NCBI GenBank assembly: GCA_002633005.1
Contig: NMRA01000054.1
Span: forward strand, 1,162,927-1,226,926
Length of the DNA: 64,000 nt
Reading direction: 5' to 3'
Origin: Phoronis australis
Taxonomy: Eukaryota > Phoronida > Phoronidae
Positions 35,852-46,689 of the stretch are shown piece after piece. The translations under genes and the position numbers were made by a program. Position 1 is the stretch's first letter. Each line of letters opens with the position of its first letter. The notes under the pieces are model-generated. The model was not told the DNA's origin, searched no databases, and worked only from the letters and a program-made list of their open reading frames with translations.

Positions 35852-36064
35852 CAACCAACGTGGCCAAAAATAAAAAAGCGATGCAAATGTCAGACCATGA
35901 TTTAGGTCCCGCATGGAAAGCTATAGATGGAAATGACAGTCCGCTTTGGGAACACTCATCTTGCACGCACGTAAAAGATTGGGAGTATCAGCCCTGGTGG
36001 AAGGTGGATTTGTTCGACATTCACCACGTCCATGGAGTCAAAATCACAAACAGACAGGCTGTCG
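35852..36064 (+). CDS. Exon: fucolectin-type F5/8C domain 2, N-terminal half
   Basis: The 213-base, phase 1-1 exon (acceptor CGCACATTTTTCAG, donor G|GTACGT at 36065) is the same length as its paralogue at 9163-9375. It encodes NVAKNKKAMQMSDHDLGPAW, then AIDGN, EHSSCTHV, the PWWKVDL strand and GVKITNRQAVG. The His after SCT and the NR are conserved relative to lectin-active FTP domains, but the Asp of the R-x-D motif is Ala and the usual Cys pair is absent. Fucose binding is therefore uncertain. It joins the C-half at 48735 across a 12.7-kb intron. Confidence 0.92.
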
Positions 36065-36375
36065 GTACGTTGTTTTAATTTACACTACTGCGTGATGCCG
36101 TGCGCTTTTCCAGGTGGAAACACCAGCCTTCACTGCGACGTTACTGTTACTCACAATCGAACCCCATACATTTCTGCGACACAGTTTGCGTGATGACATT
36201 GGATTTTTGTCCCATTGCTCTTGGCGTCATTGTGCTTACCTGTTACTGAATATCGGGAATTTGCCTGAGGTTTGTAAAATTTCGTGCTGGTTTTCCACGT
36301 TCAGGCTATATAACTAATTCAGGAATTCACACAGCAAGATTATAATTTTTGTTCAATCTACATGACCCGTCAGAG

Positions 36376-37090
36376 AATAGCGGAGTTGCAACGCCGCCAT
36401 ATTGGAAATGGGTAAGAATGTTGCATTGTGGTTAAGCCAGTAAACAAGTACGTCGGCAAGCGTGGGGGCGAACCGGCCAGAGGGAGGTTATACGTGTTGT
36501 GTGCCTAACACTGGTCGAGTTTTTTATTAGTCTTCGATTCACGGTTTTCACGTGTACAAAGAAGTTTGGATTCCTGATGAGGCCGGAGAAAATCTGTACC
36601 GGACAGAAACAATGCAATCCCGCTGACAAGCACGCTGCGTCTGTTTTCAAAGTCCAGACCCGCGTAGTGGGGCACATCCCTTGCAAGAGCAGCAAAACTT
36701 CTGCGTTCTTATTGAATCGCGGCGTAAGTTTGAAGTGTATACAGACATAAGGGTGAGGCTCGTGGTCTACAAATTCAGGACTGTCGGATCTTTCAATTGA
36801 TAAATTGGAGACGTTAGAACTGTAGGTAAGGGCATTTTTCTCATGTAGTTCATGGGCTGGGTGCTTACCAAAGTCTGAAAACGCGTTGGGGCACTTGTTG
36901 GGGTATGGGCGCTTATTAGGGCGAATAGCGGCAGAATTACATACAGCAGCGTAGTTTAATGCACACAAATCACACGTCGTGCAAACCAATCGGCCATTCC
37001 ATATACCCTAATCAATCCCAATAGCCTTTGAGCACCCTAATTTCCGGACATGCGCAATCGTTAAATCGATTCGGTTGCAACTCCGCTATT
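36376..37090 (+). mobile_element. Small TIR element (715 bp) carrying a HIRAN-like frame
   Basis: Perfect 17-bp inverted termini AATAGCGGAGTTGCAAC are at 36376-36392 and 37074-37090. No perfect target duplication is visible: the flanks CGTCAGAG and GGCAGAAA are only partly alike. The + strand encodes a degenerate small protein (see the next entry). No transposase is present, so it would be a non-autonomous element, or a captured gene inside one. Confidence 0.6.
36465..36790 (+). pseudogene. HIRAN-like domain fragment inside the TIR element
   Basis: Across one frame change the + strand reads REAGYTCCVPNTGRVFY, a stop, then HGFHVYKEVWIPDEAGENLY. In the next frame it reads ADKHAASVFKVQTRVVGHIP followed by LLNRGVSLKC. 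The H-V-Y-x-x-V-W, D-x-H-A-x-x-V and V-G-H-(I/L)-P order fits the HIRAN-like fold found in a repetitive invertebrate protein family. A stop and a frameshift make it a pseudogene. The long minus-strand frame over the same bases (36989-36432) is its antisense shadow. Confidence 0.55.
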
Positions 37091-38249
37091 GGCAGAAATT
37101 TTACGAATGGATTCATGTCCACCTCAAACGACACGAATCACCTGACACACTCATTGACCTCTCCGTCTATTTTTACACCCCTGAAATTTTTACTTTAAGC
37201 ATGAAAAATTGGGCTTAAATGACCTTTTTGGTAATAGCACTGTTCCGTATAGATAAGTCACTGATATTCGATATTTTGTAGGTAAGTATAATATTCATCC
37301 CCCAGTCCCATTTTTTTCAAAGAAATAACCTTCCCTTCGTGGGGGGGGGGCACTCGTTATGCCGGACCACATAATTTAAGTACCCATACTCGAACTAAGT
37401 TATTGATAAGGATATAGCAATCTGTAACAAAATGACTGGAATTTCTAGGCGATGAATAAAAGTTACAACAATAAAGTTCAAAGGTTTGGTCTTCTTTGAT
37501 TCCATGCATAGAAATCCAACTGAAAATGCGCATTTTTGGATGCCAAGTGTCAAGTACTTGTTGTAATTGCTCAGTAATATAAAATACAAACAGCAACTGA
37601 AAGTTTTTAATTTGCTGTAGAAGCATTATATATCGTGCATAATAATCTTGTTTACAGTTTCCTTGCTCTCAGAATGGTTAGTTTTATGAAGAGCTTTCAT
37701 CAAAGGCTAATTTTATAAAGTGACACTTTGTGGCGATATAGTATCAGAACATCCTTTCCAGAGAAATATGGCTGCAGTGTTGTGCAGTTTTAAAAGGCGG
37801 GAAAATGCATTGACGATCTGCCAGTAATGTGAGTGAGGCAGGTTTTGAATATAACTTATGAACTCACCCTGGCCAGAATGGGCGTGTTTGATATATTGTT
37901 CGGTGCACGGATGCACATTTTTGTTCATTTCCTTGGTTGAAATCATTGCTCTCCCTTGGGCATTGAGGGAAACCCGACATTGCAAGGCAGTTGGTGTCTT
38001 CCCCGAATGCATTTGGAGCATTAGCACTTACGTCGGCTTCTTATGATAAGAGCTGGCCACGATCCACTTCTAATGAAATCGAGTCTAGGTGGACAATACA
38101 CAAAGGCAAATGGAACTCCAGATTTGCTCATGACGTGAAAGTCTCTTGACGAAGAGTTTGCAGCCAGACTCCTTCAGTTGTGTCTAGAGATGAGGTTATC
38201 GGAGAATTGTCATAAAAACGTTTTAGATGAGATGAGTGGCTAAACTTCA
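37091..38249. other. Intron between the HIRAN element and block R2
   Basis: It contains a G-run at 37340-37350. The place corresponding to the kringle exon of module 1 (just before the R block, about 37900-38230) shows no readable kringle. Confidence 0.45.
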
Positions 38250-38613
38250 GAGCAGTGTCTTCTTTTCTTGCTTGGCTTCTACCTCTAAATCTGGTGCAAA
38301 CGATGGAGGGAGAAATATTGAAATCCCATCTATTACATGAAGTTATGGGACACCTGGGTTAATACCCAATCTGTTCTACTTTGAAGCTCAGTCACGTGAA
38401 GACCTTTTTCTGTTGGTTGGTTGTCGTGATTTAAAGAGCCACAATTCTTTCTTGGTGTCAATACTTTATATCGTCACATGAGATTATTCTGCTGTGGAAA
38501 GAAAGAAAAGTAGAAAAGAAATATTTGTACTTTTAATCGTTGTTACCGTAAAGGTTGAAATGAAGCCCCTTTTTCGATTAAGCCCACGGTGGGAGCTTCA
38601 GATGCATCATTGT
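38250..38613. repeat. Block R2: left half of the duplicated intron segment
   Basis: It matches 13850-14225 of block R1 in order and orientation, from TTCTTTTCTTGCTTGGCTTC through TCTATTACATGAAGTT and ATCGTCACATGAG to GGGAGCTTCAGAT. The match stops a few bases before the target duplication of the P-like transposon. The right half of R1 is found at 46690-46915. Confidence 0.7.
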
Positions 38614-38617
38614 ATAC

Positions 38618-38625
38618 TTACGCAC
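38618..38625. repeat. Target-site duplication TTACGCAC, left
   Basis: The 8-bp direct repeat TTACGCAC flanks the P-like transposon. The right copy is 43499-43506. Eight bases is the target duplication length of P and hAT elements. Confidence 0.85.
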
Positions 38626-38684
38626 CAAGGACTACTAAAGAAAGGACATGCACAGCCAGATTCCTGCCTTCGCTAGCGAAGGCC
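38626..38684 (+). repeat. Left terminal inverted repeat of the P-like element
   Basis: This 59-base terminal repeat pairs with 43440-43498. Mismatches are at TIR positions 8, 19 and near 53. It contains GACATGCACAGCCAGATTCC and the self-complementary CCTTCGCTAGCGAAGG. Confidence 0.88.
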
Positions 38685-38800
38685 AGTTTATCTGAGCAGC
38701 TGTTCTTCTATTTTTAGCTTCATTTGGCGTAGGAATATTTAGGGATTGCTATGGTGTTTATTGTACGCCATATTGCATAATTTACACTATATTTATATGT

Positions 38801-40515
38801 ATAGATTATTACATGGCGAAGTCGTAATCCCCCCTTATCTAGATAACGCCCCTCGGGCGATAATTCTCCAAAATCCACTCAGGCTCTAGATAAGGCGGAT
38901 AACGACTGAGAACATGTAATAATCTATTTATACCACATACTGAACGAGAAATATTGCAATGAATGGATCTACCTTTCTCGACTCGCCTCGGCTTTGTAAC
39001 TACTTTCTATGTCAGAGGCTCGGGGTCGGAGGTCGTGACCTTTTAAGAAAAGCCGAGCAATTTTTGTCAAATAATTCTTTCACTCAAAACCAATTGAACA
39101 ATAAAACAAAATAGAAATAAAGTGAATCTATAAATTAAGGTTTAGCAACTATTAAAGCTTACTACACATTTTATCACGCTAAGCTTCGACCGGGAAAATA
39201 TCGTCTGCTAAAGTAGGTTACCACTAGTAACTGGCTATAATGCTCAAGTCAAAGGATCCCGTCGACACGATACCCGCATTCAAATTGGAGATCGGTGATT
39301 TACAAGTGAGAGAACGCGAGAGAAAATTTTCACTGAATTAAAATATCGTTTTTATGGAAATTATGTGTCGTATTTTTCATAGCGTATAAACGTCGGTGCA
39401 ATACCCTTTGCTAAACATGCGATTGTTGCGCGTGCTCATTTAAGTATTCTATTTTCACTTTCGATGACGTCAGCCGCTGAGTTGTGTAGTGGTGAAGTCG
39501 GCGACTCAAAACTCTTGAGGCCTGGGTTCGAATCCTGCCTCGGTTTCCCGCCAAAATGTTATCTCACTAGTGAGATAAATTTATAATGGGTTATTACACG
39601 GTTGTATCTGCCATTCGAGGCTAATAGTGTGGTATAATTTAAGTTATACCACAATATTAGCGTCAAATGGCAGATAAAACCGTGTAATAACCCATAAAGT
39701 TATCGCACTAGTGAGATAACGATTTGGCGGGTAACCGAGGACGGAGTCGAACCCGGGACCTTGGTATTGCTGATCACCGACTTTAACCACTACACCACGC
39801 AGCGACTGACGTCGTCAAGAGTGAAAATAGAATACTTAAATGAGCACGCGCAATAATTGCATGTTCAACAAACCGCATTGTACTGTACTTATACGCTACG
39901 AAACATAAGACACATAATTGCCATAAAAATGATATCTTAATTCAGTGAAATTTTTCTCTCATGTCCTCTTACTTGTAAATCACCGATCTCCAGTTTGAAT
40001 GCGGGTATCGTGTCGTCAGGATCTTTGTCTTGAGAATTATATTCAATTACCAGTGGTAACCTACTTTAGCAGACGATAATTTCCCGGTCGAAGCTTAGCG
40101 TGTAAAAAAACGTGTTTTAAGCTCTAATAGTTGCTTAACCTTAATTTAGAGATTCCCTTCATTTCTATTTTGTTTTAATTTCCAATTGTTTTTGAGTATA
40201 AGCATTATTTGACAAAAATGGCTCGGCTTTTCTTAAAAGGTCACGACCTCCGACCCCGGGCCTCTGACATAGAAAGTAGTTACAAAGCCGAGGCGAGTCG
40301 AGAAAGGTAGATCGATTCATTGCAATGTTTCTCGTTTAGTATGTGGTATAAATAGATTATTACATGTTCTCAGTCGTTATCCCCCTTATCTAGAGCCCTC
40401 GTGGATTTTGTAGAATTATCACCCTCGGGGCTAACGCCCCTCGGGCGATAATTCTCCAAAATCCACTAGGGCTCTAGATAGGGGGGGATAACGACTTCGC
40501 CATGTAATAATCTAT
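38801..40515. mobile_element. 1.7-kb palindromic foldback element with paired tRNA-like cores
   Basis: Two arms of about 0.85 kb are inverted copies around a centre GTGGTATAATTTAAGTTATACCAC (39629-39652, given here as its 24-base span). The outer ends are ATAGATTATTACATGGCGAA at 38801 and its complement ending at 40515. Each arm carries the blocks also seen in the half copy at 5281-6085. A tRNA-like segment is near 39474-39541 (+) and 39741-39803 (-). The terminal parts contain a smaller inner palindrome (CATGGCGAAG...GAGAACATG). The 10-mer CTATATTTAT lies directly on both sides (38787-38796, 40512-40521) as a possible target duplication. No coding capacity was seen. It is inserted in the P-like element. 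Confidence 0.85.
39741..39803 (-). repeat. tRNA-like segment, right arm
   Basis: The minus strand reads TGGTGTAGTGGTTAAAGTCG (A box) through CCCGGGTTCGACTCCGTCC (B box with good T-arm). It is the most tRNA-like of the three copies. The acceptor ends do not pair well and the anticodon arm is imperfect, so it is a SINE-like promoter remnant. The left-arm copy at 39474-39541 has GGTTCGAATCC. Confidence 0.55.
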
Positions 40516-40726
40516 ATTTATTTTAAATACCGCAATCAATCCACTCAAAGCATAAAACGTCAATTAAAAACATTCTGAGGTCATGTTAGATCATTTAAAG
40601 TTGGCACTATTTTGTTCCATGTAACATTACTACCGGATGTCTGAGTTGTTTGATCCAGCATGGTGGAATTTTGAAAGGAAAATTGTGATTGTCTTGTCAA
40701 GTTTTTGCTGGTTTTCTTGCTTCAAA

Positions 40727-42999
40727 ATGCCTAATAGATGTGGTGTTGTAAACTGCAAAGGAAATTACAACGAGGAGAACAAGTGTAGTGTGTTTCGATT
40801 GCCTAGAGATGAAGCTGAGAGACAGAAATGGTTGGATGTACTCCCTCCACGTGAGGATTTCGTTGTTGATCCAGCAAAGTTTTTCATATGTGAAAGACAT
40901 TTTCCCTTGAATCCCCCTATGGTCAAATTGCATAAGACTATGCCAATGTGATTATCTCAAAATCAACTGATAGGTTTGTTTGTGTCTTCATGTCGGAAGA
41001 TTTGCATGATAGTAAACTGCCTGTTATTGTCGAAAATAAACCCACTTTGTGCTGTCCTCTGATCCTCAGAGCCTTCAAGGATGGTGTGAATGTACCAATG
41101 GGTAAGATGCTTTCACCGAACAATGGCCTATCTTCTTACTCACAGTTTTATGAAGCTGTGCGCATTGCTGTTAACTATGACATCCCACTGGAGTATATAT
41201 TAAACAAGGCAGTTACAGTTCTCCAAGCTACTCAAACGTTGGATATAGAGAGCAAGAAGGAAACAAATTGGAGTTTTTAACTCATCAGCTCCAGCTCTTG
41301 GCCCATAAACAGTTTACTATGAATGACTTTTGCTTTGCAATTGAATCCTTCCCCTGGTGCAGCTATGAACAGCTGAGGGATATCTTAATGCTGCCTGGCA
41401 AGTGTAAAGTACAATCTGTTGTTTGCGTCTGTGGACGAAAATGATGTTCTCAGAAACAAAATTGAGAAAATGCAAAAACCTCAGCAAAAGAATGTATTCC
41501 TGCTGGTTGACGAATTGAAAATTCGTCCGACTGTTGCATTTTCTGGCGGAGTATTAAATGGTATGGCCAAAAATAATCCAGATTGTAAGGCGGCATAAAG
41601 GGCCAAGCTTTATGATTTCTGTCACACCAGTGCATAAACTAACTGCAAAGGTTCAATTCGACTTTGTGAAAGAAGCTGCTGCTGCTGTTAAGAAGGCAGG
41701 GGGACGTGTGATAGGCTCCACTACGGACAATCATAAAGTGAACCAGTAGTATTGTAAATTGTTTAAACGGCCTTATGAGTATAGTGCAATCGCCGAGCAT
41801 CCACTCTATGATAAGCGTGTGTGGTATTTACTGTTTGACACGGTACACCAACTAAAGTGCATTCGCAATAACTGGATAATGGAGAAGTACCAGATAATTA
41901 GTCTTGATGGCCAATCAAAGGCATCATTCGCGGACTTAAATTAGTTGTACAACTCAGAAAAAGACAGCATTTTAAAAACCACTCCACTGACTCAAGCCGC
42001 TGTTAATCCATCAAAACTGCAGCTGCAGAATGTACAACACGTACTGAGAGTATTCAATGAAAAAGTGGTTGCTGCTCTAAAACTGCGAGGATGCCAGGAT
42101 ACTGCATCCTTTGTAGAAACTGTTCTCGACTGGTGGAATATTGTGAATATGTCTGGAAAGGGCAGAGCCAGCGCCTTAATGAACCCCACCGTACTGTCCA
42201 ATAACCAGGTAAAAATATTTAATTTTAGTCAACTGCTGTTACTGTTGCCTGTTATTGCTGTATTATTACTCTTAAAGTAATTGGTATTTTGAATGCAATT
42301 ATAAAATGTTTTTATACTTGAATTGAGGGACGATTCCAAGCGACAGAATTTTGGTTTTTAGTACATGTAGAATACCACAACATACATTGCTACATTTGTG
42401 ATTTATCTCTTCAAGTGACCCTAAAATAACTAAATGTACCACAAACCAACGCAAGATTTCGAGTATGTTCTGCTACAAGAAATACAAAGTGATCGTCTGG
42501 AAGAGGAGTTTTCTGTGTTAAGGCAGTCGACTGGAGCGAACTCGTTTATGACAACAGGAGTTGTCTTTGCAGCATGTAAAAAACACTAGCTAAACACGCT
42601 GCTTCTTTTCTGCTGTCTATTGAGGTTCAGCCTGAGCCAAAGCAGCATACATGTTTGGGGCTTGACGTTGTTCTAGAGGATGCAGCCTCTATTGTGGTGG
42701 AAGCTACTCTTTCAGTTAACGAAGAAAGTAGTGCAGCGTATGTAGCCGGTTGGCTTTAGAGCAAGTGTGCCGGTGAGCTTGCTTTCACTGAAGAAGAACC
42801 AATTGTAACTAGTGATGTTAAAGATTTCATTGAAACAGTGTCAAAAGTATCTTTGACAGTGCCTCACATGTGCACTTTTGAACTTGTGCGGCTTGGTCTA
42901 TGCTTCGTAATGAAGGCACGTCATCGTGCATGCTACCGCAAAAGATTGCGTAACATTTTGTTAACAATGGCCAAATTCAACAACATAGATATTAATTGA
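40727..42999 (+). pseudogene. THAP-domain P-type transposase, inactivated
   Basis: From ATG 40727 the THAP zinc finger is intact: MPNRCGVVNCKGNYNEENKC, then VFRLPRDEAERQKWLDVLP, ending with CERHFPLNP (C-x4-C and C-x2-H ligands), to a stop at 40949. The rest follows in shifted frames. A segment at 40948-41280 has FKDGVNVPMGKML. Next come FLTHQLQLLAHKQFTMNDFC (41271 onward), VFLLVDELKIRPTVAFSGGV (41500 on), a catalytic-region stretch with STTDNHKVNQ, KRVWYLLFDTVHQLKCIRNN (41817 on) and a C-terminal part with IQSDRLEEEFSVLRQSTGAN (42469 on) to TGA 42999. The order fits P/THAP9-like transposases with an RNase H-like core. At least four frameshifts and several stops make it non-functional. Confidence 0.85.
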
Positions 43000-43439
43000 T
43001 GCTCTAAGTTATATAGACATCTCTCAAATGTACTTTTGTGTGGACTGCAGAACCTAGAAAAAGACCATAAAAATGCAGTTCTTCTCTAGACATCCGTGAA
43101 AAAGGCCTGCTTAGCTAATTAATTAAAGGTAATTATTTTTGTATTCAGTAATGAATGACTTTAAACTGAAAAATGAAATATTGTCAATAATGTAATCCCA
43201 TCTCTTTATCTCCTACCTAAGTTTGCACTAAGGCAATAACATGCTAATAGCTCATGCTTGGGATTGCATGCAAGTTCTATGTATTATTAATTAGGCCTGC
43301 ATGCAATTGGCATTTCAAATCATAAAATATGATTAGATGCATTTTTATTTGAATATCCAGGTTTATATTTATTTCTGTTGCATGACAAAATTGCAGTGAT
43401 GTGGCCTTGTTCAAAATGCCAAGTGTCAAATTATGCAAT

Positions 43440-43498
43440 GGCCTTTGCTAGCGAAGGCAGGAATCTGGCTGTGCATGTCTTTTCTTTAGTGGTCCTTG
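43440..43498 (-). repeat. Right terminal inverted repeat of the P-like element
   Basis: It ends GGTCCTTG at 43498, directly followed by the TTACGCAC target duplication (43499-43506). It is complementary to 38626-38684. Confidence 0.88.
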
Positions 43499-43506
43499 TT
43501 ACGCAC

Positions 43507-45640
43507 ACATTTAGGAGAATCAAGCATACGACAAAACGCGAGATGAGACTTTTGAAACACATTATTTCTATCGGAAATTTACATATTTCTCTTTAATTGC
43601 GTCCCATAGAACTAGAAAAGTGCGTCAAGACCATTGGCACCAATGTCTATCACTACCTCTACAATGATGGGTAAATTTCTCGTCCTAGCCTTCCCAAACT
43701 ATGCCTAGAGAAGACTGTTTCACCAGAAGCTAATTTTCGCGGATTCCAATCTGCATGAAGTGTTGGAAAACGACCCGTTGTGAGTGCAACGTACGACCAA
43801 GAAGGCGATGATGATCTTAATCATTGGCTGTCACTAAGTTTAAAAAATATGCAGGACTTGAAGTGCGAAAGAGCGCAAACAGTCGAGCGTCAAAAGGACA
43901 ACGTACAAATGGCATCACTGAAAGTCGACCATTCTGACATGTTATAGTAGACTATGCACTGTCTGTTCTTGCAACTGAGCATCCGAAGCAACGACGGTAC
44001 CAACAGATTTTTGCGACTAGTGAACGTTGTCGAAAAATTTCCGCTTACAGCACAAAGAAAAAAAGCTAAGGCATCGGTCTTACGAAGAGCCAAAATCATA
44101 CACACAGATCATACGGAATTTGCTCATATGCATAATCATAATTGTCTCAGAGGGGGATAGATTTTGGCCTTTGGAAACTTCTTTCTCCAAATCGGCACCA
44201 ATGGAGCACATATTAAAACGCAAAAACAGCTTGAATCGATGGAGGCTTTCTGCAGGCCTACCCGAAGCTTTATGACAAGGAACTGTACATTCAGTCATCT
44301 CAAATACAAGAATGGGCATAATAAACGGATCAGTTTGGACAAACATTATTTTCAGTGTTCAAAGAGGGAACAAAAATGAGTAAGATACAATTAACTGAAA
44401 CAACGCAGTGTAAATAAGGACCAAGAAATTTACCAACATGTCAAACACTCTAAACGTTATTGAAAAACGAAAAGGCGTTCTTGTCTGAGACTTACCTGGA
44501 CTCCACGCCGCACTGACATAGGCGGCGCACCACAGCCCCCCCACTTTTTCAGTGCTATGCCGCCCAAGGTCTAAGGGTTGTGCACCACGAGGAACTAGGA
44601 GTTATGGCCCCCACTTTTTCAGCGCTGCGCTGCTCATAACTAAGTGTGACTTCAAGTCGCCCTTTATTAAAGGCCGTTATGAATAAGTGGTAATTTCAGT
44701 ACCAACTGGGACTAAACGAATTGATGCAATGATTTTATTTGCCTTGCAAATGGTGTATGAATAATCGTATCGTGATGACTGTTCCCTAAAAAACTATACC
44801 ACAAGCATTGAAGCAGTCCTTTACTCATTTCTCAACCGTGACTTCGTCAGTAATGGCAAAACGTGTTGCGAGAGGAGAGAAGAGAATTTCGCCAATTCTG
44901 TTTTCTGTTTTTGAACTGATACGCATGGCAGCTTTGATGTTGGTGTAGTTTTTAAATTTGCGTGTCCACACAGAGTAAGGATGACGACGAGATCCTAAAC
45001 GTCAAACTTATAGACAGAATTTTATTCTAGCATCTTACAACACAAGTCATTCAAAATTCCGATTCTTACTTTTGTTTAATTTTTCGTTCAATGGAATCTA
45101 CTAGCAAGTAGCAAATGTCAAGAATTGATGATTGTGCACTTGAGCAAAGCAGCGAACTTGTATTGTTCCAGTCAACTTGGCTGTTTAAAACGAGTACTAC
45201 CGCGTCTGGGGAATAACTGACCAGGAGGAGTTGAAACGCTCTGGCGCTCACGCGAGTAAACTGTTAGTGACAGGCCCCATGACCCATGAAGGTTTGCTTT
45301 ACGTAAGGTGTTGCGCAGGGAGTTGAATTCGACTGGCATTTTATTAGGCACATAGTCATGTCTAGATTGCACGGAAAATATCAATGGTATAACTGAAGTG
45401 GCACACTTGATTTAGGCTGTGTACTTTTTTGCAATGCATGGGAACAAGCGGGAGTAGGGTGAAGTCAGGTAGTTTGTCAACAACCAGTTTAAAAATTGGC
45501 TGGCAAAGACATCGAGCCCAGGCATGTTGAAATGGAATTGATTGAATCCATCAGATTATTTCAATCACTATCAAATTTAACCAGCAGTGTTCATTCATCG
45601 TAAATGAGATTTTTCCAAATGCGTTCGATCATTTATTTTG
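43507..45640. other. Intron stretch between the P-like element and the tandem array
   Basis: There is no recognised gene. A 25-base motif GCCCCCCACTTTTTCAG-YGCT occurs twice (about 44536-44560 and 44607-44633), suggesting a local 71-bp duplication. The stretch 43608-43690 reads LELEKCVKTIGTNVYHYLYN in one frame but has no family match I recognise. Confidence 0.45.
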
Positions 45641-46445
45641 TCTGCCTACGAACTTGTCTGACATATAACAATTGTTCTATGTGGAGTGGTCCTGCACTTG
45701 TCGCAATTAGTTTCAACCGGTTTTGGTGGGTTGGTTTAACTCAACTCAGAACTTTGGGAGTGACAGGCAGGGAGTAATCCACCACGGTATCTTTATGGCA
45801 AAGTTCTTTCATGACGCATGGTTTTATGTTGAATATTTTGCAACTGGTTTCATGTTGTTACCTCTTGGGTTGATTTAGATCAGTTGCGAAACCACATTAT
45901 TTTTGTGTGACAGAGACACCCGACCACTGAAGTCGTCTGGTAAGTAACAGTTGTGTTGCATGGAGTGACGCTGAAGTCTATGAAGTTGGCTTCAACTGGT
46001 TACCTAATGGGTTAACCAAGCTCAAATATGAGGTTGGGCGTGACCGGCGGCGTTAACTCACCACTGAATTTGTCTGGCAGTGTTCTTTCATGATACATGG
46101 GGTTATGTCGAATATTTTCCAGCTGATGTTATGCGGTTACTTCTTGGGTTGATCTAGCTCAATTTTGGGACCTCATTATATTTATCTGGTAGGCGAGCAC
46201 TGAAATTGACTGGCAACATTGAATAGCCACTTGTAGTGATGCTGCATGCTATACATTTGGTTTCAACCGGTTGGGCTAGCTCAACTCGGAGATTTGAGTA
46301 ATCCACCACTGAACTTGTCTGGCTGTGTTCATTCATGATACGTTGGTCTTTGTTGAATATTTTGTAAGAGGTGGTTACCTCTTGGGTTGATCTAGCTCAA
46401 TTTTTGGCCTCAGTTTTAGCCGTCTGGCTGATGTTTCCCACCTCT
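45640..46445. repeat. Degenerate tandem array, unit about 245-280 bp
   Basis: At least three diverged units share CCACCACTGAAYTTGTCTGG, TTCTTTCATGATACATGG-like, TGAATATTTT, GGTTACCTCTTGGGTTGATC and CTAGCTCAATTTT in order. The TTCWTTCATGA word falls at about 45804, 46084 and 46329. The units are ATG-poor and stop-rich, so non-coding. Confidence 0.72.
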
Positions 46446-46689
46446 GACTTGTCTGACAGTGGATAGTTTTGATACGGTGAATTGAGCAGTAGGTGTCGCA
46501 GGTGTTTTCAAGTGGTTGCCTGAAAAGCTGATCTACATGTAGCTCAATTTTTGCGTGTCGTTCTTATGGCTCCCCTGACCACATCCACCAGAATGAACCT
46601 TCCATATAGCCAGTTCCTAGCATTGCGACACTCACGAATCACTGTGGTATCAAAGAACATTTGTTACATTTTCATGGTCAAAGTACCTC

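Larger units (their letters stand above)
38626..43498 (+). mobile_element. P-element-like THAP transposon with 59-bp TIRs
   Basis: A 4,873-bp element is bounded by 59-bp terminal inverted repeats (38626-38684 and 43440-43498, starting CAAGGACYACTAAAG, 56 of 59 identical) and an exact 8-bp target duplication, TTACGCAC. Each TIR contains the 16-bp palindrome CCTTCGCTAGCGAAGG, altered by one base on the right. Inside are a degenerate THAP-transposase frame (40727-42999) and, in its left part, a 1.7-kb palindromic foldback insertion. Subtracting that insertion gives about 3.2 kb, near the usual length of P elements. It sits between blocks R2 and R3, in the intron that splits fucolectin domain 2. 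Confidence 0.88.

Noticed and set aside
36432-36989. 185-codon minus-strand open frame
   Set aside because: It is the antisense of the HIRAN-like frame inside the TIR element. The + strand reading carries the recognisable motifs.
36376-37090. An 8-bp target duplication for the HIRAN element
   Set aside because: The flanks CGTCAGAG and GGCAGAAA agree too poorly to claim a duplication.
45640-46445. CRISPR-like array
   Set aside because: The units are 245-280 bp, diverged and in a metazoan intron, so this is an ordinary tandem repeat.
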